A DNA stretch of 10,790 nucleotides from an uncultured Burkholderiaceae bacterium (GTDB lineage Bacteria; Pseudomonadota; Gammaproteobacteria; Burkholderiales; Burkholderiaceae_C), in assembly GCA_938022295.1 (NCBI GenBank), contig CALIDR010000306.1:1-10790 (forward strand), given 5' to 3'. Both the position numbers and the translations under genes were made by a program. Below, piece after piece: positions 5,531 through 10,790 of the stretch. Within the stretch, counting starts at the first letter, position 1. The number at the start of each line of letters is the position of its first letter. Under the pieces are notes generated by a model, which worked only from the letters and a program-made list of their open reading frames with translations, ran no database searches and was not told where the DNA came from.

Positions 5531-7198
5531 TCAGCCCCCGGCGAGCCGCCAGCCGGCGCCGTCCTCGACCGCCGCGCCGTCGTCGCGCAGCTTGGCCAGG
5601 TGCGCCTTCAGCGAGCGCAGCGCCACCCCGTGCAGCCGCGGCGGCACGTCGTCGTACACGCGCGCGAGCAGCGCGTCGGCCGGCGCCGGCCCGGCGTCGC
5701 GCAACGCGGCGACGACCTTCGCCTCGCGCCGCAGCCGGTGCGCGATCACGGCTTCGATGACCTCGCGCGGCCGCGCCATCAGGAACCCGTGGCCGGGGGC
5801 GAGCCATTCGAGGTCCTCGGCCAGCAGCGCGCGCAACGACGCGAGGTACGCCGCCATGTCGCCGTCGGGCGGGTTGATGACGACGGTGGACTGCTGCATC
5901 AGGTGGTCGCCGGTGAACAGCAGCTTCTCCTGCTCGAGCAGGTAGCACAGGTGGTTCGACGCGTGGCCCGGGGTGTGGATCACGCGCAGCGTGCAGTCGT
6001 CGTGCAGCGCGAAACGCTCGCCGCCGGCGAGCTCGACGTCGGGCGCGAACGCCGGGTCCTGCCACTCGGGGTGGGCGGCGCGGCGGCCGTGGACGACGGC
6101 GCCGGTGGCCTCGCGCAGCGCGGCGGTGGCCGGTGAATGGTCGAGGTGGGTGTGGGTGACGAAGATCCAGCGGATCGGCCCCGGCGCGGCGGCGGCCACC
6201 GCGCGCACGTGGGCGTCGTCGTCGGGCCCGGGGTCGATCACCGCCCACTCGTTGGCGGGCCCGCCGCCGACGAGGTAGGGGTTGGTGCCCGGCCCCGTCA
6301 TCACGCTGCCGTTGTCCGCGCTGACGCGGATCAGCCGCGGCGACAGCCGCACCGGCACGCCGGGCTCGATCTCGTAGCTGTGGTGGCCGTGGCACTGCGG
6401 GTCCAGCCGTGCGAGCTCGGCATACGCCGGCTCGTCGGGCGTCACCGGCCGCGGGCCGTCGCGGCCGCAGCCGATCATCGGCATCACGAGCGGCACCGTG
6501 CGCGGCTGGCGCGCCCAGGCGAGCAGCGCGTCGACGCGGTCGAAGCGCGCGAACGCCTCGAGCGTCTTGCGCGTGGGCGTCATCAGCTTCAGTTCGCCGG
6601 CGCGCTCGAGTGCGTCGGCCGGCCGCAGCCAGCGCTGCTCGACCACCTCGGCGGCGTCGTGCGCCGAGTCCTGCCCCGCCGGCGCGCGGGCGACGAAGAA
6701 GCGGGTGTCGAAGCGCTTGATGCGCAGCGGCGGCGTCAGCCAGTGGCTGAAGTAGACGAGCTCGTCGGCGGCGAGCCGCCAGCCGGTGGCGTCGCACAGG
6801 TCGGCGAGCGTGCGCTCGCCGCGGTGCAGCGGCCCGCGCCAGGCGGCCAAGCGCTGCGCCTCCTCGCCGTGCAGCTCGACCAGCGCCGCCGCGCCGGGCC
6901 GGCGGGCGAACAGCAGCCCGGCTTCCTCGAAGCACTCGCGGATCGCGGCGACGTGGTAGTCCAGGCCGCCTTCGGCCAGGCCGAGCCGTGCGCTCGCCGC
7001 CGCGTCGTCGAGCCCGTCGCAGCAGCGGTGCGCGGCGTGGTCGGCGGCGTCGAGCAGGCCGCCGGGGAAGACCCAGGCGCCGCTGTTGTGGTCGCCCCGC
7101 TCGGCGCGGCGCAGCAGCAGCACCTCGACGCCGACCGCGGCGTCGCGCACGACGACGAGCGTGGCTGCGGGCCGCGGCGGGCGCGGCGCCCCGTCCAT
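5531..7198 (-). CDS. Nudix hydrolase (NUDT19-like) / metallo-beta-lactamase fold fusion protein
   Basis: A 555-residue, two-domain cytosolic hydrolase. Residues ~10-215 are a Nudix domain: AATLVVVRD, WVFPGGLLD (42-50), and the end of the Nudix box, REcfEEaGLL, at 87-96. A ~35-residue insertion splits the box, as in NUDT7/NUDT19-type CoA and acyl-CoA pyrophosphohydrolases. Residues ~275-480 are a metallo-beta-lactamase domain with THTHLDH (zinc ligands His349, His351, Asp353, His354), HTPGH with His412, TGDH with Asp431 and PGHG with His470. The order and the C-terminal winged-helix-like tail (~485-553) resemble LACTB2-like hydrolases. One frame covers both domains without interruption, so this is a real fusion. 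The ATG at 7198 directly follows the TGA of the ABM gene (TGAATG), so the pair is probably translationally coupled. The substrate is unknown; a CoA thioester or nucleotide conjugate is a guess from the Nudix subtype. Confidence 0.9.
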   Translation of the reverse strand: MDGAPRPPRPAATLVVVRDAAVGVEVLLLRRAERGDHNSGAWVFPGGLLDAADHAAHRCCDGLDDAAASARLGLAEGGLDYHVAAIRECFEEAGLLFARRPGAAALVELHGEEAQRLAAWRGPLHRGERTLADLCDATGWRLAADELVYFSHWLTPPLRIKRFDTRFFVARAPAGQDSAHDAAEVVEQRWLRPADALERAGELKLMTPTRKTLEAFARFDRVDALLAWARQPRTVPLVMPMIGCGRDGPRPVTPDEPAYAELARLDPQCHGHHSYEIEPGVPVRLSPRLIRVSADNGSVMTGPGTNPYLVGGGPANEWAVIDPGPDDDAHVRAVAAAAPGPIRWIFVTHTHLDHSPATAALREATGAVVHGRRAAHPEWQDPAFAPDVELAGGERFALHDDCTLRVIHTPGHASNHLCYLLEQEKLLFTGDHLMQQSTVVINPPDGDMAAYLASLRALLAEDLEWLAPGHGFLMARPREVIEAVIAHRLRREAKVVAALRDAGPAPADALLARVYDDVPPRLHGVALRSLKAHLAKLRDDGAAVEDGAGWRLAGG

Positions 7199-7561
7199 TC
7201 AGCGGCGGAAGCCGAGCTCGACGCTGAAGAACTGCGGCTTCAGCCCCGCCAGCGGGCCGCGCAGCTTGTCGAGCTCGGCCGGCGGCGCGTGCACTTCCAG
7301 CCGCGTGATCTCGGCGATCTTCAGCGCCTCCTGCAGCAGCGCGCCGACGTTGTCCAGGTGTGCGAGCACCGCCGCCGCGTCGTCGTAGCCCTCGCGGCAG
7401 TGCACGGCGTTGCCGTCGAACGAGAACGCGTAGTGCACGCAGCCGGGCTCGGTCTTCGTCTGGGCGACGAAGCGGTCGCACAGCGCGCGGAACTCGCCGA
7501 TCTTGCCGTCGGCGACCTTGAAGTACGGCACGAGCGTGCACACGGTGTCGGGGCTGGCCAT
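7199..7561 (-). CDS. ABM-fold (antibiotic biosynthesis monooxygenase-like) protein
   Basis: A 120-residue dimeric ferredoxin-like alpha/beta-barrel protein. Characteristic elements are the first strand VCTLVPYFKVADGKIGEFRAL (7-27), EPGCVHYAFSFDGN (38-51), the HCREGYDD segment (54-61) and the helix AVLAHLDNVGALLQEA (64-79). This family covers small monooxygenases, heme-degrading enzymes and many proteins of unknown role; the His/Cys/Arg positions here do not fix a reaction. It is longer than minimal ABM proteins by a C-terminal strand segment (101-120, ending in FFSVELGFRR). AGGAGA (7573-7568) lies 6 nt before the ATG at 7561 and fixes the start. It is first in a two-gene leftward unit with the Nudix-MBL gene and divergent from the thiolase gene across 193 bp. 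Confidence 0.85.
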   Translation of the reverse strand: MASPDTVCTLVPYFKVADGKIGEFRALCDRFVAQTKTEPGCVHYAFSFDGNAVHCREGYDDAAAVLAHLDNVGALLQEALKIAEITRLEVHAPPAELDKLRGPLAGLKPQFFSVELGFRR

Positions 7562-7657
7562 CGCGGGTCTCCTGTGGGGCCGGTGGGGCTTTGCATGCTA
7601 CGCCGCGGCCGGCAGGCCGAGAATCGGGCCGACCCGGGGCCCTCGCGGCGGGCCCGG

Positions 7658-7684
7658 CGGCCGGCGCGCACGGCACGCCGGCCG
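7658..7684. repeat. 9-bp perfect inverted repeat in the divergent region upstream of the thiolase
   Basis: CGGCCGGCG (7658-7666) and CGCCGGCCG (7676-7684) are exact reverse complements with a 9-nt spacer. A second, imperfect element follows at 7694-7713: CGTAGCG and CGTTACG around CGGCGG, with one mismatch. Both sit in the 193-bp gap that must hold promoters for the ABM and thiolase genes, so they are candidate operator or hairpin elements. No convincing -35/-10 pair is visible; ACGCTGTGCT around 7711-7720 is the only weak start region. The remainder of the gap shows nothing else. Confidence 0.35.
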
Positions 7685-7754
7685 TAAGGCCCCCGTAGCG
7701 CGGCGGCGTTACGCTGTGCTCCCCGTTGCCACACCGACCCCAGGAGACCTTGCC

Positions 7755-8942
7755 ATGCCCACCGCCCGAGACGTCTACGTCGTCGCCGCCGCCCGCACCG
7801 CCATCGGCACCTTCGGCGGCAGCCTGAAGGACGTGCCGCTCGCCGACCTGGCCACGCTGGCCGTCAGGACCGCGCTCGAGCGCAGCGGTGCGCCGGCCGA
7901 CGCGGTGGGACACCTCGCGATGGGCACCGTGATCCCGACCGAGCCGCGCGACGCGTACCTCAGCCGCGTGGCCGCCGTCAACGCCGGCCTGCCGAAGGAG
8001 ACGCCCGCGTTCAACGTCAACCGCCTGTGCGGCTCGGGCCTGCAGGCGATCGTCTCGGCGGCGCAGGCGATCCTGCTCGGCGACTGCGAGGTCGCGGTGG
8101 GCGCCGGCGCCGAGTCGATGAGCCGCGGCGCGTACCTGATGCCCGGCGCGCGCTGGGGCACGCGCATGGGCGACGCGCAGATCCTGGACTACATGGTCGG
8201 CGCGCTGCACGACCCGTTCCACAAGATCCACATGGGCCTCACGGCCGAGAACGTCGCCGAGCAGTTCGGCATCACGCGCAGCGACATGGACGGCCTTGCG
8301 GTCGAGAGCCACCGCCGCGCCGCCGCGGCGATCGCCGAGGGCCGCTTCAAGTCGCAGATCGTGCCGGTGGTGACCAAGGGCAAGAAGGGCGACGTCGTGT
8401 TCGACACCGACGAGCACGTGAAGCCGAACACGACGCTGGAGACGCTGGCCGCGATGCGCGCCGCGTTCAAGAAGGACGGGTTGGTCACCGCCGGCAACGC
8501 GTCGGGCATCAACGACGGCGCGAGTGCCGTCGTGCTCGCCAGCGCCGAGGCGGTGAAGGCGCATGGCCTGAAGCCGATGGCGCGCCTGGTCAGCTACGCC
8601 CACGCCGGCGTCGAGCCGACGATCATGGGCATCGGCCCGGTGCCGGCCACGCGCAAGGCGCTCGAGCGCGCCGGGCTGAAGGTGGCCGACCTCGACGTGA
8701 TCGAGAGCAACGAGGCGTTCGCCGCCCAGGCCTGCGCGGTCGTCAAGGAGCTCGGCCTCGACCCGGCGAAGACGAACCCCAACGGCTCGGGCATCTCGCT
8801 CGGCCACCCGATCGGCGCCACCGGCGCGATCATCACGACGAAGGCGCTGTACGAACTGCAGCGCGTCGGCGACCGCCACGCGCTGGTGACGATGTGCATC
8901 GGCGGCGGGCAGGGCATCGCCGCGATCTTCGAGCGCGCCTGA
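7755..8942 (+). CDS. bktB: Beta-ketothiolase / acetyl-CoA C-acyltransferase, BktB type
   Basis: A 395-residue thiolase that condenses or cleaves beta-ketoacyl-CoA, feeding polyhydroxyalkanoate synthesis or fatty-acid breakdown. Active-site residues are visible: the nucleophile Cys92 in NRLCGSGLQAI, the His351 loop GHPIGATGA (350-358), and Cys381 in CIGGGQGIAAIF; NEAFAAQ lies at 319-325. Several stretches match my memory of Cupriavidus necator BktB rather than PhaA: RTAIGTFGGSLKD near the N-terminus, TEPRDAYLSRVAAVN (62-76), and ALHDPFHKIHMGLTAENVAEQF (150-171). That suggests use of C4-C6 chains, but BktB versus another thiolase II remains inference. AGGAG at 7742-7746 lies 8 nt before the ATG at 7755 and sets the start. 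A CaiB/BaiF gene follows after 26 bp, likely in the same operon. Confidence 0.93.
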   Translation: MPTARDVYVVAAARTAIGTFGGSLKDVPLADLATLAVRTALERSGAPADAVGHLAMGTVIPTEPRDAYLSRVAAVNAGLPKETPAFNVNRLCGSGLQAIVSAAQAILLGDCEVAVGAGAESMSRGAYLMPGARWGTRMGDAQILDYMVGALHDPFHKIHMGLTAENVAEQFGITRSDMDGLAVESHRRAAAAIAEGRFKSQIVPVVTKGKKGDVVFDTDEHVKPNTTLETLAAMRAAFKKDGLVTAGNASGINDGASAVVLASAEAVKAHGLKPMARLVSYAHAGVEPTIMGIGPVPATRKALERAGLKVADLDVIESNEAFAAQACAVVKELGLDPAKTNPNGSGISLGHPIGATGAIITTKALYELQRVGDRHALVTMCIGGGQGIAAIFERA

Positions 8943-8952
8943 GCCTCGGGCC

Positions 8953-8959
8953 GAGGGGA
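8953..8959 (+). promoter_or_regulatory. Ribosome binding site deciding the GTG start of the racemase gene
   Basis: GAGGGGA lies 9 nt before the GTG at 8969. No ATG occurs in frame near the conserved N-terminus (PGPLAGLKVIEM), so this site supports GTG initiation. Confidence 0.55.
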
Positions 8960-8968
8960 CGACGCGCC

Positions 8969-10105
8969 GTGCCGGGGCCGCTCGCCGGGCTGAAGGTGAT
9001 CGAGATGGTCGGCCTCGGGCCGGCCCCGTTCTGCGCCATGCTGCTCGCCGACCACGGCGCCGAGGTGATCCGCATCGACCGCCCCGGCGCCGTCGGCGCG
9101 CTGGGCCTGCCGCCGAAGTACGACGTCGCCGCGCGCGGGCGCCGCTCGCTCGCGATCGACCTGCGCAAGCCGGGCGCGGTCGACGCCGTGCTCGAGCTCG
9201 TCGAGCGCGCCGACGTGCTGTTCGAGGGCTTCCGCCCCGGCGTGATGGAGCGCCTCGGCCTCGGGCCCGAGGTGTGCCTGGCGCGCCGGCCGGCGCTCGT
9301 CTACGGCCGCATGACCGGCTGGGGGCAGACCGGGCCGCTCGCCCACGCGGCCGGCCACGACATCGACTACGTCGCGCTCAGCGGCGCGCTGCACGCGATC
9401 GGCCGCCCGGGCGAAGCGCCGGTGCCGCCGCTGAACTACGTCGGCGACTACGGCGGCGGCGCGATGCTGCTCGCCTTCGGCGTGCTCGCCGCCCTGCACG
9501 AGGCGCGCACGAGCGGGCGCGGCCAGGTCGTCGACGCGGCGATGACCGACGGCGCGGCACTGCTGTCGGCGCTGTTCTACGGCCTGAAGGCCGCGGGCGC
9601 CTGGCGCAACGAGCGCGGCGTCAACCTGCTCGACGGCGGCGCCCACTTCTACGCCACCTACCGCTGCGCCGACGGCAAGTACGTCGCCGTCGGCGCGATC
9701 GAGCCCGCCTTCCACGCCGAGTTGCTCGCCCGCCTCGGCCTCGACGCGGCCGAGTTCCGCCAGCTCGACGCGACGCGCTGGCCGCAGCAGAAGGCGCGCC
9801 TGGCCGAGGTCTTCGCCACCCGCACGCGCGACGAGTGGTGCGCCCTGCTCGAAGGCAGCGATGCCTGCTTTGCCCCCGTGCTCGACTGGGACGAGGCGCC
9901 GGCGCACCCGCACAACCGCGCCCGCGGCACGTTCGTCGAGATCGACGGCGTCGTGCAGCCGGCGCCGGCGCCGCGCTTCGAGCGCACGCCGGCGGCCACG
10001 CCGACGCCGCCGGTGCCCCCCGGCCACGACGGCGACGCCGTGCTGCGCGACTGGGGCGTGGCGCCGGAGGCGATCGAGCGTCTGCACGCGAGCGGAGCGC
10101 TCTGA
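8969..10105 (+). CDS. CaiB/BaiF-family protein, alpha-methylacyl-CoA racemase-like
   Basis: A 378-residue class III CoA-transferase family member. The sequence is closest in pattern to alpha-methylacyl-CoA racemases, which invert the C2 methyl centre of branched acyl-CoAs. The start (PLAGLKVIEMVGLGPAPFCAMLLADHGAEVIRID) is the family signature. Residues lining up with the racemase catalytic set are His130 in AGHDIDYVALSG, Asp160 in YVGDYGGG and Glu245 in VGAIEPAF. The GRPGEAPVPPLN segment (145-156) also favours racemase over formyl- or carnitine-CoA transferase. The GTG start at 8969 is supported by GAGGGGA and by the family N-terminus. The C-terminal region ~332-352 is Pro/Ala-rich. It lies 26 bp after the thiolase stop, so the two probably act on the same acyl-CoA pool. 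A CoA-transferase role cannot be excluded from sequence alone. Confidence 0.9.
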   Translation: MPGPLAGLKVIEMVGLGPAPFCAMLLADHGAEVIRIDRPGAVGALGLPPKYDVAARGRRSLAIDLRKPGAVDAVLELVERADVLFEGFRPGVMERLGLGPEVCLARRPALVYGRMTGWGQTGPLAHAAGHDIDYVALSGALHAIGRPGEAPVPPLNYVGDYGGGAMLLAFGVLAALHEARTSGRGQVVDAAMTDGAALLSALFYGLKAAGAWRNERGVNLLDGGAHFYATYRCADGKYVAVGAIEPAFHAELLARLGLDAAEFRQLDATRWPQQKARLAEVFATRTRDEWCALLEGSDACFAPVLDWDEAPAHPHNRARGTFVEIDGVVQPAPAPRFERTPAATPTPPVPPGHDGDAVLRDWGVAPEAIERLHASGAL

Positions 10106-10114
10106 ACCCGCCGA

Positions 10115-10120
10115 TATACT
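10115..10120 (+). promoter_or_regulatory. Candidate -10 box for the cytochrome c gene
   Basis: TATACT matches five of six bases of the sigma-70 -10 consensus and stands out in a G+C-rich gap. Transcription would begin near 10127, leaving a leader of about 78 nt. No TTGACA-like -35 is present at 16-18 bp, so the promoter may be weak or activator-dependent. An inverted repeat, CCCAGG (10122-10127) and CCTGGG (10144-10149), flanks the start of the leader and could form a 6-bp stem with a 16-nt loop. Confidence 0.45.
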
Positions 10121-10204
10121 CCCCAGGTTTGTCCTCTCCCGCCCCTGGGCCGTGTGGCGCCTCGCGCCCGCGTCCGGCCGGCGTTGCCGTCATCCCGAGG
10201 TTTT

Positions 10205-10790
10205 ATGAGCGAACCCCGCCCCGCCGCCGCCCCCGACGACGAGTCGCACGAGGGCCTGATCAAGACGCCCCGGCAGCTGATCTGGACGGTCGTCCTGGCG
10301 TTCGTCGTGCCGGTGCTGCTGATCGTGCTGCTCGTCAACTACGTCGCCGTCGACGACCGGCCGGCCGCCGGGACCGACGCCCTCGGGCCGCAGGCCACCG
10401 CGCTGCGGATCCAGCCCGTCGGCCGGGTCGTGCTCGAGATCGCCGGCGGGCCGAAGGTCGCGCGCACCGGCGAGGAGGTCTACAAGGCGGCCTGCACGGC
10501 CTGCCACGCCGCCGGCGCCCTCGGCGCACCGAAGTCCGGCGACGCGGCCGCCTGGGCGCCGCGCATCGCCACCGGCTACGAGGCGCTGCTGAACTCGGCG
10601 CTGAAGGGCAAGGGCGCGATGACGGCCCAGGGCGGCGGCGCCTACAGCGACTACGAGATCGGGCGTGCCGTCGTCTACATGGTCAACCAGGCCGGCGGCA
10701 ACTTCCCCGAGCCGAAGCCGCCCGCAGGCGAAGGCCAGGCCGCCGCCGCGCCGGCAGCGCCTGCCGCCCCGGCGGCAGCGGCGGCGCCGG
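10205..10790 (+). CDS. Membrane-anchored cytochrome c5-type protein (partial, C-terminus outside window)
   Basis: 195 codons lie inside the window. A hydrophilic cytoplasmic head (1-24) precedes one membrane helix at about 25-49 (LIWTVVLAFVVPVLLIVLLV), which acts as an uncleaved anchor. A periplasmic cytochrome c domain follows: GEEVYKAACTACHAAGALGAP, with the covalent heme motif CTACH at 97-101, GDAAAWAPRIATGYEALL (112-129), and a probable axial Met139 in KGAMTAQGGG. Burkholderiales relatives usually read MPPRGG at that last site. An Ala/Pro-rich linker starts at about 179. In the two-domain relatives I recall, such a linker joins a second CXXCH domain, so this is probably a diheme protein whose second half is outside the window. 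GAGG at 10197-10200 lies 4 nt from the ATG. It probably carries electrons in the respiratory chain; the partner is not shown by the sequence. Confidence 0.9.
   Translation, partial: MSEPRPAAAPDDESHEGLIKTPRQLIWTVVLAFVVPVLLIVLLVNYVAVDDRPAAGTDALGPQATALRIQPVGRVVLEIAGGPKVARTGEEVYKAACTACHAAGALGAPKSGDAAAWAPRIATGYEALLNSALKGKGAMTAQGGGAYSDYEIGRAVVYMVNQAGGNFPEPKPPAGEGQAAAAPAAPAAPAAAAAP

Noticed and set aside
7562..7754. Possible small gene or RNA in the longest intergenic gap
   Set aside because: No start with a ribosome site and family-like product is seen, and there is no terminator-bounded structured RNA. Only the dyad elements stand out.
5223..8879. 1218-codon open frame on the minus strand across several genes
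   Set aside because: It is a shadow of the G+C-rich third positions of real genes on both strands. It is Arg/Ala-rich, has no recognisable domain, and overlaps the Nudix-MBL, ABM and thiolase genes in the wrong frames.
8943..8956. CCTCGG-G-CCGAGG dyad just after the thiolase stop
   Set aside because: The loop is too small for a terminator and it overlaps the ribosome site of the next gene. It is likely chance.

Overview
The window is very G+C-rich DNA, with long antisense shadow ORFs under most real genes. It reads as a chromosomal segment of a betaproteobacterium of the order Burkholderiales. The grounds are the yggS / pilT-pilU divergent arrangement, a diaA-BON lipoprotein pair, a BktB-type beta-ketothiolase very like the Cupriavidus enzyme as I remember it, and a membrane-anchored cytochrome c5-type protein. 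No tRNA, rRNA, insertion sequence, phage gene or CRISPR array is visible. Coding density is high: the longest gene-free stretch is 193 bp (7562-7754).

Layout. Positions 1-1280 hold a leftward group: the PLP-homeostasis protein YggS, then a 96-residue uncharacterised protein, then the start of a small membrane-anchored protein cut by the window edge. Diverging from yggS across only 25 bp are pilT and pilU (1306-3538), the two type IV pilus retraction ATPases. Convergent to pilU is a leftward pair, diaA then a two-BON-domain lipoprotein of the DolP/YraP type, overlapping by ATGA (3558-4765). Diverging from diaA is a 232-residue protein (4823-5521) that I read as a winged helix joined to an MmcB-like PD-(D/E)XK nuclease fold. 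Convergent to it is another leftward pair (5531-7561): a small ABM-fold protein and a 555-residue fusion of a NUDT19-like Nudix hydrolase with a metallo-beta-lactamase domain. The right part is rightward: a BktB-type thiolase and a CaiB/BaiF-family CoA-transferase/racemase in one likely operon (7755-10105), then a cytochrome c gene running off the edge (10205-10790).

How the genes fit together. PilT and PilU act together at the base of the pilus in twitching motility. DiaA (replication initiation) and the BON lipoprotein (outer-membrane integrity) are linked by position, as in E. coli yraN-diaA-yraP, but yraN is not next to diaA here. The thiolase and racemase/CoA-transferase point to acyl-CoA or branched-chain acid metabolism. 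The nearby Nudix-MBL protein could also act on CoA compounds, but that is inference.

Most of the window is ordinary housekeeping sequence. The points most worth a second look are the MmcB-like winged-helix nuclease candidate beside diaA, the eroded sugar-phosphate site of this DiaA, the perfect 16-bp inverted repeat in their shared promoter region, and the Nudix-MBL fusion. I found no convincing new multi-gene system.
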